This document shows positions 1 through 7,480 of a stretch of DNA of 15,296 nucleotides, piece by piece. Origin of the DNA: Vitreoscilla sp. (lineage in GTDB: Bacteria > Pseudomonadota > Gammaproteobacteria > Burkholderiales > Burkholderiaceae). The stretch spans positions 1 through 15,296 of the forward strand of contig JACMOG010000325.1 of assembly GCA_014378125.1 (NCBI GenBank). The letters are read 5' to 3'. Every line of letters begins with the position of its first letter. Position 1 is the stretch's first letter. The notes under the pieces are model-generated. The model was not told where the DNA came from. It saw only the letters and a list, made by a program, of their open reading frames with translations, and made no database searches. The translations under genes and the position numbers were made by a program.

Positions 1-383
1 AGGAGCGCGTTGATCTGCAGGATCTCGGCCGCGCGGCCCACCGCGGCGGCCACGTCGGCCTTGCTGCGACCGGCCAGCTTGAGCGCGAAGCCCATGTTCT
101 CGGCCACCGTCATGTGCGGGTACAGCGCGTAGCTCTGGAACACCATCGCCACGCCGCGGTCGGAGGGCGACAGGTCGTTGACGCACTGGTCGCCGATGTA
201 CAGGTCGCCTTCGGTGATCTCCTCGAGCCCCGCGATCATGCGCAGCAGCGTCGACTTGCCGCAGCCCGACGGTCCGACGAACACCATGAACTCGCCGTCG
301 CGCACCTCCAGGTCGACGCCCTTGATCACCTCGGCGCCGCCGTCGTAGGTCTTGCGGATCTTCTTGAGCGCGAGGCTGGCCAT
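1..383 (-). CDS. ABC transporter ATP-binding protein, MsiK/UgpC/MalK type (partial, N-terminal 127 residues)
   Basis: This is the nucleotide-binding subunit of a carbohydrate ABC importer, acting on the cytoplasmic face of the inner membrane. The 127 visible residues start with [15 protein letters not shown] and carry the Walker A loop GPSGCGKST at residues 37-45. The Q-loop [13 protein letters not shown] follows, with Gln83. This is the usual pattern of the MalK/UgpC/MsiK sugar family. The signature motif, Walker B and the regulatory OB domain lie beyond position 1. The ATG at 383 is preceded by an AAGG ribosome site eight bases upstream. It starts only 13 bases after the stop of the lipoprotein gene, so it is the visible end of the amino-sugar operon. 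From context (inference) it may energise a GlcNAc or chito-oligosaccharide importer, with permease and binding-protein genes possibly following outside the window. The substrate cannot be read from the ATPase. Confidence 0.93.
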   Translation of the reverse strand, partial: MASLALKKIRKTYDGGAEVIKGVDLEVRDGEFMVFVGPSGCGKSTLLRMIAGLEEITEGDLYIGDQCVNDLSPSDRGVAMVFQSYALYPHMTVAENMGFALKLAGRSKADVAAAVGRAAEILQINAL

Positions 384-396
384 GGGGTGGGACCTT

Positions 397-1329
397 CTAG
401 ATGTCGCAGCGTTGCTGCAGGGCGGGCACGGGAGCGGGCACGGTGTCCGTGCGCGGCACGTGGTCGGCGCGCAGAGCGCGCACCTGGGCGTCGACGTCGG
501 CCGGGCTCAACACGCGATCCTTGGCATGGAATACCCAGTCGACGTCCTCGTCGTACACGCGCGGCGCGCCGCCCGCGGGCAGCGAGCCGCCGACCGCGAA
601 CCAGAGGTTGAACGAGATGGTCATCGGCGAGACCGGCACGTTGCGGCCCTCGTGCACCGCCACCTCGCGGCCATCGACGAACTCGTGCACGGCGTTCTTC
701 GTCACCTGCATCAACAGCACGTGCCAGCCGTCGAACGACGCGAACTCCTCGTGCGGCGAGTTGTGCGCCTCCCACGGATCGATCTGCACCGTCTGCCACG
801 ACACGCCGTACAGCCGCGTCTTGTCCGACCCCCAGCCGCCGTTGGGAAGGTACTCCCAATCGAGCTCGCTGAAGTCGGGGTCGAACGCGTGCGCGAGAGG
901 CGCGACGGCGTAGAACGACTCGATCACCGGATCGCCGTCGACGCCCGAACGCGGCGCGTCGGAGAAGCGGATGCGCGCCGCGTACGTGCCCTGCAGGTAC
1001 TTGCGCTGGTGGCACAGCTGCGCCTGCACGGTGCCGGGCCCGGTGCCGTCGGTGCGCGCGGTCAAGCGCAGCACGCGGTTGCCGGGCTGCAGCGGATGGA
1101 CCACCAGCGAGAGGGCCTCGGCGCCGAAGCGCCCGCCGGGCAGGCCGGGGTGGCCGGTGCCGTCGCGCAGCTGCCAGCCGGCGGCGGCCATGTCGGCGGG
1201 ATTGGCGTAGGAGAAGTCGTCGAAGAACAGGCTGGCCGTCGGAGCGGGCGGCGCCGACGCGCAGCCCGCCACGAGCGCCGCCAGCGCCGCCAGCGCCGCC
1301 AGCGCGAGCGGAAAGTGCGCGCGGCGCAT
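397..1329 (-). CDS. Secreted GH16-like lipoprotein (glucanase/lyase fold) in the amino-sugar operon
   Basis: A 310-residue protein. It begins with a lipoprotein signal peptide: MRR, then an Ala/Leu-rich core built on a tandem ALA repeat, and a lipobox LVAGC with the lipidated Cys at 23. The mature part looks like a glycoside hydrolase family 16 beta-sandwich. It contains SELDWEYL at residues 154-161, matching the family's E-x-D-x-E catalytic motif (Glu155, Asp157, Glu159), followed by the aromatic-rich segments typical of the fold. GH16 enzymes cleave beta-1,3/1,4-glucans, galactans and related polymers. The substrate here is unknown, but the operon context suggests an amino-sugar-containing or cell-wall polymer (inference). 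The ATG at 1329 shares its A with the TGA stop of the upstream permease (TGATG), so translation is probably coupled. The C-terminal ~40 residues are Pro/Val/Ala-rich and end QQRCDI. Confidence is high for a secreted GH16-like fold and low for substrate. Confidence 0.85.
   Translation of the reverse strand: MRRAHFPLALAALAALAALVAGCASAPPAPTASLFFDDFSYANPADMAAAGWQLRDGTGHPGLPGGRFGAEALSLVVHPLQPGNRVLRLTARTDGTGPGTVQAQLCHQRKYLQGTYAARIRFSDAPRSGVDGDPVIESFYAVAPLAHAFDPDFSELDWEYLPNGGWGSDKTRLYGVSWQTVQIDPWEAHNSPHEEFASFDGWHVLLMQVTKNAVHEFVDGREVAVHEGRNVPVSPMTISFNLWFAVGGSLPAGGAPRVYDEDVDWVFHAKDRVLSPADVDAQVRALRADHVPRTDTVPAPVPALQQRCDI
1274..1300 (+). repeat. Three tandem 9-bp units inside a signal peptide
   Basis: The unit AGCGCCGCC occurs three times in a row (1274, 1283, 1292), followed by a degenerate fourth copy. 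On the coding (minus) strand it encodes the repeated Ala-Leu-Ala hydrophobic core of the lipoprotein signal peptide. Gain or loss of a unit would keep frame and change the signal length by three residues. Confidence 0.8.
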
Positions 1330-2648
1330 CACGCGGGCTTCGCCTCGTCGTGATGCGGCAGGAAGAACGACAGCACCAGCACGGGGATCGCGCAGGCCAG
1401 CACCCACAGGAAGAAGTGCTGGTAGCCGAGCCAGGTCTGGATCTCCCCGCTCCACGTGCCGGACAGGATGAAGCCGAGCTGCATCACGCCGCTGCCCAGC
1501 GCGTAATGGGCGGTGGTGAAGCGCCCCTTGGCCACCACCTGCATGATGAACAGGATGATGCCCACGAAGCCGAAGCCGTAGCCGAACATCTCGATGGACA
1601 GGCCGGTGGCGATGGCGGTCATGTCGGTGGGGCGCGCCGTGCTGAGCCACCAGTACACGAGGTTGGGCAGGTTCATGGCGATGACCAGCCACACCATGGA
1701 GCGCCGCAGGCCCAGCCACGACGTGAAGTAGCCGCCGACGATGCTGCCGCCGACGAACGCCACCGTGGCCCATGTGCCGTAGACCAGGCCGATCTGGTCG
1801 GTGCTCAGGCCCAGGCCGCCCACGGCGCGCGCATCGCGCAGGAAGAGCGGGCCCACCGACTGGATCTGCCCCTCTCCGGCTCGAAACAGGATGATGAACA
1901 GGATGGCGAACCAGATGCCGGGCTTCCTGAAGAACTCCACCACCACTTCGGCGGTGGTCCGGGCGATGGCGGCGACGCCGCGCGCGGCCTGCACGTCGCT
2001 GCGCGTGTCGGGCAGCGCCCACACGTGGTACGCGGCGAGCACCGCCATCACGGCGGCCAGCAGCACGAAGACGGCGCTCCAGGCGTGCGCGGCCTCCATC
2101 GTCTTTTCGAGATAGCCCACCAGCACCAGCACGCCGCCGCGCGCGAACAGGCGCGCCGCGTTGAAGAAGGCCCCCTGCCAGCCGGCGTACTCGGCCTGCT
2201 GCTTGTCGGACAGGCTCGCGATGTACAGGCCGTCGGACGAGATGTCGTGCGTGGCCGACGCGAACGCGGTGAAGGCGAGGATGGCCAGCACCAGCGAGAT
2301 GCTGTGTGGCACGTTGAGCGCCAGCGCGACGAGACCCAGCGTCACGGCGCCCACCAGCTGGAACACGATGACCAGCAGCTTCTTGCTGGGCACGGCCTCC
2401 AGGAACGGGCTCCACAGCGGCTTGACGGCCCAGGCCAGGCCCAGCGCGTTCGTCCACTTCGTGATGACGCCGTTCTCGATGCCCAGGTCCTTGAACAGCA
2501 GCGCCGCGATCGCCATCACCACGAAGAACGGCACGCCCTGCGCGAAGTACAGCGTGGGCACCCAGGTGATGGGCGAGCGCTTGAGCTTGGAGGCCGCCGC
2601 GACGGGTTGCGCGGCGACGCCAGCGTTCAGGACGGATTCACTCTGCAC
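1329..2648 (-). CDS. MFS transporter, AmpG/PAT-like, putative GlcNAc or amino-sugar permease
   Basis: A 439-residue inner-membrane protein with about twelve hydrophobic segments and a cytoplasmic loop near residues 212-245. The N-terminal part WVPTLYFAQGVPF (29-41), the segment KPLWSPFLE (76-84) and SATHDISSDG (131-140) resemble the AmpG/acetyl-CoA transporter (PAT/SLC33) branch of the major facilitator superfamily. AmpG itself carries GlcNAc-anhydro-muropeptides. Together with the downstream GlcNAc enzymes this points to import of GlcNAc, chitobiose or muropeptides (inference). The frame opens with GTG at 2648, with AGGAAAGAG about 6-14 bases upstream. It follows the hexosaminidase stop by 66 bases and its TGA overlaps the next ATG. 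It does not look like the FHS-family NagP GlcNAc permease. The family call is good; the substrate call is only from context. Confidence 0.88.
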   Translation of the reverse strand: MQSESVLNAGVAAQPVAAASKLKRSPITWVPTLYFAQGVPFFVVMAIAALLFKDLGIENGVITKWTNALGLAWAVKPLWSPFLEAVPSKKLLVIVFQLVGAVTLGLVALALNVPHSISLVLAILAFTAFASATHDISSDGLYIASLSDKQQAEYAGWQGAFFNAARLFARGGVLVLVGYLEKTMEAAHAWSAVFVLLAAVMAVLAAYHVWALPDTRSDVQAARGVAAIARTTAEVVVEFFRKPGIWFAILFIILFRAGEGQIQSVGPLFLRDARAVGGLGLSTDQIGLVYGTWATVAFVGGSIVGGYFTSWLGLRRSMVWLVIAMNLPNLVYWWLSTARPTDMTAIATGLSIEMFGYGFGFVGIILFIMQVVAKGRFTTAHYALGSGVMQLGFILSGTWSGEIQTWLGYQHFFLWVLACAIPVLVLSFFLPHHDEAKPA

Positions 2649-2714
2649 TTGGTTCTCTTTCCTGGCGACGGTGGGACGAGGGTCGAAACGTGTTGCGCGA
2701 GAGTCTGCCCGTGT

Positions 2715-4241
2715 TCAGGCGGCGCGGGGAGAGAGCTTCACCGGAGACGTGGCCGTGGCCTGCGCGCGGCCCTCGAGCCACGCGCGCACGGCCTCGAGCG
2801 CGCCATCGCAGTACCCCCACGTGACGAGCGACGGCGCCGCGATGTCGAACAACTGGTACGGATTCCACAGCGCCACGTGCAGGTCGGGGCGTGCCGTGGC
2901 GGCCGCGTCGCCGAAGCGAGTGCGGTGGTTGGACACGAGGATGTTGTAGCGGCCGTCCTGCGGGAACGTGGCGGCTTCCACCTGGCGCAGGTCGGGCACG
3001 CGCACCAGTTGCACGTCGGCGAAGCCGGCGAACATCTCGGCCACGCGCGACGCGGGCAGGCCGGCCTCGGACACCCCGCCGCACTCCACCGAATCCTGCG
3101 TGACGACGCGCAGCGGGGTGCCCGGCGCGGGCGGACGCGCGGGCTTGCCGGCGCCGTCGAACGCGGTCAGGCCGCGGGCCCAGGCGGCGCGCATCGCGGC
3201 GTCGTCGGCGGCACGCTGCGCGGCGTCGTAGGCGCGCGGCGACACGGGGTACGCGGTGGCCAGCGCCACGAGGCGGGCCTCGGACTTCTTCACGTCGGCG
3301 GGCAGCAGGTGGCCTTCCTGCAGCGCGCTCTCGATGGCCTTGACCGTGGCGCCCTGCTCGGCCAGCGTGCCCTGGGCCAGCGGCATGTCGGCGCCCGCCT
3401 GCAGCGCCATCACGGCGCCGAGGGCGTGGCCGTACTTGTCGTGGACGGCCTTCATCATCAACGCGTCGGTGATGACGACGCCGTCGTAGCCGATGCTCTC
3501 GCGCAGCAGGCCGGTGAGCACCGCGCGCGACAGCGTGGCGGGATGCTCGGGATCGATCTGCGGGTAGACGATGTGGGCGGTCATCACCGACGGCGCGGCC
3601 GGCGTGGCGCCCTTCGAATGCGCGAGCGCGCGGAACGGCTTGAGCTCCAGCGCCTCGAGCTCGGCCACCGACTTGTCGACAGTGGGCAGCGCGTGGTGCG
3701 AGTCGGTGGCGGTATCGCCGTGGCCGGGGAAGTGCTTCACGCAGCACGCCACGCCCTCGCGCAGCGAGCCGCGCATCCAGGCGGCGGCCAGGCGCGCCAC
3801 CTCGTCGGGATCCTCGGAGAAGCTGCGCTCGGCGATCACCGGGTTGCCCGGGTTGTTGTTCACGTCGAGCACCGGCGCGAAGTTCCAGTTGATGCCCAGG
3901 CTGCGCAGGCCGCGCGCCACCGTGGCGCCCACCTCTTCGCACAGCGTCTCGTCGCCGATCGCGCCGAGCGCCATCGCGGCAGGCGCCTGCGGCAGGAAGG
4001 TGGCGCGGATGGTGGAGCCGCCTTCCTGGTCGATGCCGATCAGCGAGTACGGGCCCATCACCTCGCGCAGGTCGGCCGTGAGCTTGCGCACCTCGTCCTC
4101 GGTGCCGAGGTTGCGGCGAAACAGGCAGATCGCGCGCACATGATTGCGGCGCAGGAATTCCGCGGTCTCGTCGTCGAGCGACGTGCCCGGGATATCGACC
4201 ATCACGAGATGGCCAGGATGGAAGGTGGGCACGGCGCTCAT
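2715..4241 (-). CDS. nagZ: Beta-N-acetylglucosaminidase, GH3 family (NagZ type)
   Basis: A 508-residue soluble enzyme without a signal peptide, so it acts in the cytoplasm. It releases terminal beta-linked GlcNAc from imported chito-oligosaccharides or muropeptides. The GH3 TIM barrel is clear: IGIDQEGG at 68-75, then KHFPGHGDT at 169-177, continuing to the D-S-H dyad (Asp180, His182) that NagZ enzymes use as acid/base. The nucleophile Asp259 lies in VVITDALMM. Residues ~340-508 form a second domain ending LHVALWNPYQLFDI and TWGYCDG, as in two-domain enzymes of the Bacillus/Streptomyces kind. It is longer than the ~340-residue single-domain enterobacterial NagZ. The ATG at 4241 has no convincing Shine-Dalgarno site, and 33 bases separate it from the deaminase stop. 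In the operon it feeds free GlcNAc to the kinase. Whether the natural substrate is chitobiose or peptidoglycan fragments cannot be decided from sequence. Confidence 0.94.
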   Translation of the reverse strand: MSAVPTFHPGHLVMVDIPGTSLDDETAEFLRRNHVRAICLFRRNLGTEDEVRKLTADLREVMGPYSLIGIDQEGGSTIRATFLPQAPAAMALGAIGDETLCEEVGATVARGLRSLGINWNFAPVLDVNNNPGNPVIAERSFSEDPDEVARLAAAWMRGSLREGVACCVKHFPGHGDTATDSHHALPTVDKSVAELEALELKPFRALAHSKGATPAAPSVMTAHIVYPQIDPEHPATLSRAVLTGLLRESIGYDGVVITDALMMKAVHDKYGHALGAVMALQAGADMPLAQGTLAEQGATVKAIESALQEGHLLPADVKKSEARLVALATAYPVSPRAYDAAQRAADDAAMRAAWARGLTAFDGAGKPARPPAPGTPLRVVTQDSVECGGVSEAGLPASRVAEMFAGFADVQLVRVPDLRQVEAATFPQDGRYNILVSNHRTRFGDAAATARPDLHVALWNPYQLFDIAAPSLVTWGYCDGALEAVRAWLEGRAQATATSPVKLSPRAA

Positions 4242-4274
4242 GTCGACGGTGAGGGGCGGAAAGGACGTGACGCG

Positions 4275-5297
4275 TCAGTGCGTCAGCGTGACCTTGTTCA
4301 GGTGGCGCGGCTTGTCGGGGTCGAGACCCTTGGCGCGGGCGAGGGCTTCGACGGCCAGGTAGTAGCTCTGGATCGCGGAGATCGGATCGAGGTCCTCGTG
4401 GCCGGCGGCCACCAGCGGCAGCTCGGCGCCGGGGGTGCCGACGGGCGCGGCGACGAGCACGCGCGCGCCACGCTTGCGCATCTCCTCGGCCAGCGCGAGC
4501 AGGCCGGCCTGGGCCGGGCCGCGCGGGGCGAAGATCAGCAGCGGGTAGCCTTCTTCCACGAGCGCCATCGGGCCGTGCTTGACCTCGGCGCCCGAGAACG
4601 CCTCGGCCTGGATGCCGCAGACTTCCTTGAACTTCAGCGCGGCCTCCATCGCGATGGCCAGGCTGGTGCCGCGGCCGATCACGAACAGCTTGTCGGCGTT
4701 GACAAGCGCGTCGACCAGCGGCGACCAGTCGGTGGTCGCGGCGCGTTCCAGCACCTCGGGCAGCGTCTCGAGCGCGGCCAGCAAGGCCTTGTCGTCCTTC
4801 CAGTGCGCGACGATGCGCGCGCCGGCCACCAGTTGCGCGATGTAGCTCTTGGTGGCGGCCACGCTGGTCTCGGCGCCGGCGTGCAGCGGCAGCACCCATT
4901 GGGCGGCCTGGGCCAGCGGCGATCCGGCATCGTTGACCACGGCCACGGTGCGCGCGCCGCCTTCGCGGAAGAAGCGGATGGGGGCGATCAGGTCGGGGCT
5001 CTGGCCCGACTGCGAGAAGCCCCACGACACCAGGCCGTTGCAATCGAGCTGCGACTGGTACAGCGTGACCAGCGACATCGGCAGCGACGTGACGAGGCGG
5101 CCCAGGCGCGCCATCACCAGGTAGGCCATGTAGTGCGCGGCGTGATCGGAGCTGCCGCGCGCCACGGTGAGGGCGGATCGCGGGGGATCGGCACGGAGTT
5201 GCTCGCCGAGCGAGGTGTAGGCGGCGTGGTCGGCCGCCATCAGACGAGCCACGGCCGCAGGGGCTTCGCGCGCTTCGTCAAGCATCCGTGAGGTCAA
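4275..5297 (-). CDS. nagB-II: SIS-domain glucosamine-6-phosphate deaminase (NagB-II type)
   Basis: A 340-residue protein with two sugar isomerase (SIS) domains. It lacks the glutaminase domain of GlmS, so it should run in the catabolic direction: glucosamine-6-phosphate to fructose-6-phosphate plus ammonia. Diagnostic segments are ARGSSDHAA (46-54), SQSGQSPD (95-102) and GAETSVAATKSY (141-152) in SIS 1. SIS 2 has GRGTSLAIAMEAALKFKE (208-225) and AEAFSGAEVKHGPMALV (231-247). It ends in the GlmS-like tail PRHLNKVTLTH. I chose the TTG at 5297 because AGGAG (5304-5308) lies six bases before it. The next candidate, an ATG at 5285, has this site 18 bases away. With TTG the gene overlaps nagA by 20 bases. 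NagB-II replaces classical NagB in many proteobacteria; an AgaS-like activity on galactosamine-6-phosphate is a less likely alternative. Confidence 0.93.
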   Translation of the reverse strand: MTSRMLDEAREAPAAVARLMAADHAAYTSLGEQLRADPPRSALTVARGSSDHAAHYMAYLVMARLGRLVTSLPMSLVTLYQSQLDCNGLVSWGFSQSGQSPDLIAPIRFFREGGARTVAVVNDAGSPLAQAAQWVLPLHAGAETSVAATKSYIAQLVAGARIVAHWKDDKALLAALETLPEVLERAATTDWSPLVDALVNADKLFVIGRGTSLAIAMEAALKFKEVCGIQAEAFSGAEVKHGPMALVEEGYPLLIFAPRGPAQAGLLALAEEMRKRGARVLVAAPVGTPGAELPLVAAGHEDLDPISAIQSYYLAVEALARAKGLDPDKPRHLNKVTLTH

Positions 5298-6414
5298 TGG
5301 AGTCTCCTTCTACGATCACTTGGGTCAGTTGCAGGTCGGCGTCCAGCACGCAGAGGTCGGCGCGCGCGCCCACCAGCAGGCGGCCGCGATCGGACAGGCC
5401 GAGGAAGTCGGCGGCGTGGGTGGCCACGCGGCGCGAGGCGTCGTCCAGGCTCAGGCCCAAGCCCACCAGGTTGCGCAGCGCCTGGTCCATGGTGAGCGTG
5501 CTGCCGGCCAGCGTGCCGTCGGGCAGTCGCACGCCGCCCAGGCACTTGGTGACGCGGTGGCTGCCGAGGTTGTAGTCGCCGTCGGGCATGCCCGCCGCGG
5601 CCGTGGAATCGGTGACGCAGTACAGGCAGGGAATGGCGCGCAGCGCGGCGCGGATGGCGCCCGGATGCACGTGCAGCAGGTCGGGAATGATCTCGGCGAA
5701 CTCGGCATGCGCCAGCGCCGCGCCGGCGATGCCGGGCTCGCGGTGGTGGAACTTGCTCATCGCGTTGAACAGGTGCGTGAAGCCGGTGGCCCCGCGCTGC
5801 AGCGCCGCCACGCCGTCCTCGTACGTGCCGGCGGTGTGGCCGATCTGCACGTGGAAGCCGGCCGCGCGCAGCGGGGCGATCAGGTCGAGGTTGCCGGGCA
5901 GCTCGGGCGCCATCGTGATCAGCTTGATGGGGGCGATGGCATGCAGCGCCTTCACCTCGTCCACCGACGCGGGGCGGGCGAAGTCGGGCTGGGCGCCCAG
6001 CGCGCCCGGGTTGATGTACGGGCCTTCCAGGTGGACGCCCATCACGTGCGCGCCGCCGCGGCGGTGCGTGCGCACGGCGTCGCTCAGCGCGGCCATGGCC
6101 TGCGAGATGTCGGCCATCGGCGCCGTCATCGTGGTGGCCAGCATCGACGTGGTGCCGTGGCGCGCATGCACGCGCGCGATCTCGGCCACGGCGTTGCCGC
6201 CCTCCATGGTGTCGAAGCCGCCGCCGCCGTGCACGTGCAGGTCGATGAAGCCCGGCAGGATCAGCGGCTCGGCCGACACGCGCGCCTGGCCTTCGCTGAT
6301 GGGCGTGCCCTCGATGCCGGCGATGCGACCGTCGACGATGGTCAGCGTGCCCCGCACGAAGCCCTGGGGCGTCAGCACGTGGCCGTTGATCTGCTGGCGC
6401 GAAACACCACTCAT
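5278..6414 (-). CDS. nagA: N-acetylglucosamine-6-phosphate deacetylase
   Basis: A 378-residue amidohydrolase that removes acetate from GlcNAc-6-phosphate, the committed step of GlcNAc breakdown. The metal-dependent fold is complete: PGFIDLHVHGGGG with His60 and His62; GVHLEGPYINPGALG with metal ligand Glu130; IGHTAGTYED with His193; FTHLFNAMSKFHHREPG with His214; and VTDSTAAAGMPDG with catalytic Asp269. The H-x-H pair near residue 60, rather than the Q-x-N of the E. coli enzyme, means a two-metal site is possible (known for some other family members). The ATG at 6414 overlaps the kinase TGA as ATGA, a coupled arrangement. Its 3' end contains the ribosome site and start of the deaminase. Length and motifs are normal for the family. 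Confidence 0.97.
   Translation of the reverse strand: MSGVSRQQINGHVLTPQGFVRGTLTIVDGRIAGIEGTPISEGQARVSAEPLILPGFIDLHVHGGGGFDTMEGGNAVAEIARVHARHGTTSMLATTMTAPMADISQAMAALSDAVRTHRRGGAHVMGVHLEGPYINPGALGAQPDFARPASVDEVKALHAIAPIKLITMAPELPGNLDLIAPLRAAGFHVQIGHTAGTYEDGVAALQRGATGFTHLFNAMSKFHHREPGIAGAALAHAEFAEIIPDLLHVHPGAIRAALRAIPCLYCVTDSTAAAGMPDGDYNLGSHRVTKCLGGVRLPDGTLAGSTLTMDQALRNLVGLGLSLDDASRRVATHAADFLGLSDRGRLLVGARADLCVLDADLQLTQVIVEGDSIDLTDA
5302..5309 (-). promoter_or_regulatory. Ribosome binding site that decides the TTG start of the SIS deaminase
   Basis: AAGGAGAC on the minus strand lies within the 3' end of nagA, six bases before the TTG at 5297. It is the best Shine-Dalgarno match near this start and favours TTG over the in-frame ATG at 5285. 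Confidence 0.65.
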
Positions 6415-7328
6415 GCGACGGCTTCCTTCATCTGCTGGCGCACGAGTCGGTGCGCCCCGTCGACGGCGTCGCCGGACGCCTCCACCAGTCGGGCCCGCAG
6501 CGCCGGGGGCAACCGGTCGGCCATGCGCAGGCCGATGCTGCCCAGCAGCACGATGGGCAACTGCAGCCCGGGGTCGAGCGCCAATGCCATGTCCTCGATC
6601 TCCTGTCCGATTTCCTGCACCATCGACTGCGCCGCGGCGTCGGTGTCCGCGCACTCGAACACGAGCGGCGCGAGCTGCGCGTATTCGTGCTGGCGGGCCG
6701 TGGAGCACCATTCGAGCAACATGTCGCGGCGATCGCTCACCTGGCGCCACACGGCCTGGGCCAACGGGCCCGCGGGCGCCCGGCCGTCGAGGGCGCGATG
6801 GGCGACCTGCATGGCGCGCAGGCCCAGCCAGGCGCCGCTGCCTTCGTCGCCCACCGGAAAGCCCCAGCCGCTGACCGCCACGCGACGGCCGTCGGCGTGC
6901 AGCGCCTCGCCGACCGCGCCGGTGCCCACCGCCACGATGGCGCCCGCGCGACCGGCGTGGGCACCCATCAGCGCGGTGCGCGAATCGGTCTCCAGCACGA
7001 TCAGCGCATATTCGGGGGCCGCGCGAAAGAACGCGGCGGCCAGGTGCGGCGCCACGGCGCCGGCCAGCCCCAGGCCCAGCACGCACTGCTTGGGCACCGG
7101 CACGGCCAGCCCCGCCGACGCGAACGCGCGCTCGACGGCCTGGACGATGTGCCTCCACGCCTGCTCGATGCCCTGGGCGAGGGCCGAGGGGCCGGACTCG
7201 CCGTGGCCGACAAGGGCGCCGGCGCTCGTCCAGAGGCGCACGCGGGTGCCCGTGCCGCCACCGTCCACGCCCAGGGCGTAGCGGATGTCGGCCTGTTCAA
7301 AGGCGGGGTGATAGCAGGTGTGGCTCAT
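6411..7328 (-). CDS. N-acetylglucosamine kinase, BadF/BadG/BcrA/BcrD ATPase family
   Basis: A 305-residue sugar kinase of the ASKHA fold, predicted to phosphorylate GlcNAc (or glucosamine) at C6 in the cytoplasm. Visible motifs are the phosphate-1 loop GVDGGGTGTRV (20-30, Asp22), an adenosine/phosphate-2 segment AIVAVGTGAVG (130-140), and GWGFPVGDEGSGAWLG (154-169), which is typical of the BadF-type GlcNAc/glucosamine kinases. It is the first gene of the operon and makes the substrate for NagA, whose ATG overlaps its TGA. The ATG at 7328 is the only plausible start: later candidates would remove the first strand of the ATP-binding fold. It has no Shine-Dalgarno sequence, and the predicted transcription start lies only about six bases before it. 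Glucosamine kinase activity cannot be excluded, but the adjacent deacetylase favours GlcNAc. Confidence 0.92.
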   Translation of the reverse strand: MSHTCYHPAFEQADIRYALGVDGGGTGTRVRLWTSAGALVGHGESGPSALAQGIEQAWRHIVQAVERAFASAGLAVPVPKQCVLGLGLAGAVAPHLAAAFFRAAPEYALIVLETDSRTALMGAHAGRAGAIVAVGTGAVGEALHADGRRVAVSGWGFPVGDEGSGAWLGLRAMQVAHRALDGRAPAGPLAQAVWRQVSDRRDMLLEWCSTARQHEYAQLAPLVFECADTDAAAQSMVQEIGQEIEDMALALDPGLQLPIVLLGSIGLRMADRLPPALRARLVEASGDAVDGAHRLVRQQMKEAVA

Positions 7329-7336
7329 AGGTGTGA

Positions 7337-7352
7337 TACCACTATAGTACCA
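7337..7352. promoter_or_regulatory. Candidate operator: TACCA direct repeat overlapping the -10 box
   Basis: TACCA occurs at 7337-7341 and 7348-7352, exactly 11 bp apart, around the self-complementary octamer ACTATAGT (7341-7348). TGGT/ACCA half-sites are characteristic of GntR/HutC-family regulators of GlcNAc genes (DasR, NagR, NagQ; family knowledge). A repressor here would block the -10 element. No regulator gene is in the window, so its identity is inference. Confidence 0.5.
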
Positions 7353-7369
7353 TGACAGGCCGCTGTCAA
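7341..7369 (-). promoter_or_regulatory. Sigma-70 promoter of the amino-sugar operon
   Basis: Read on the minus strand there is a perfect -35 TTGACA (7369-7364), a 17-base spacer, and a -10 TATAGT (7346-7341). Transcription would start near 7334, about six bases before the kinase ATG. A promoter this strong would need repression, which fits the repeat overlying it. Confidence 0.85.
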
Positions 7370-7480
7370 CGAATGCTCAGCCGTCCGGCATGCCCATCCC
7401 CGTATCCAATTTCACTCGTAAAAACTAGGCAGAAACCCGGAGGCGACACATCCGTTCGTGCGGCGTGCAAATGAACCAGT

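Noticed and set aside
397..2457. A 686-codon frame that would fuse the permease region to the lipoprotein
   Set aside because: Only its last 310 residues are meaningful. The upstream part is the permease read out of frame, and the lipoprotein has its own start and signal peptide at 1329.
1350..5291. Very long open frame on the plus strand (1313 codons) opposite the amino-sugar genes
   Set aside because: Its His/Arg/Gly/Gln-rich translation is the antisense of GC-rich coding DNA. The opposite strand encodes five recognisable protein families across the same span.
4275..5297. GlmS (glucosamine-6-phosphate synthase)
   Set aside because: The C-terminal SIS motifs are GlmS-like, but there is no N-terminal Cys-glutaminase domain and the operon is catabolic.
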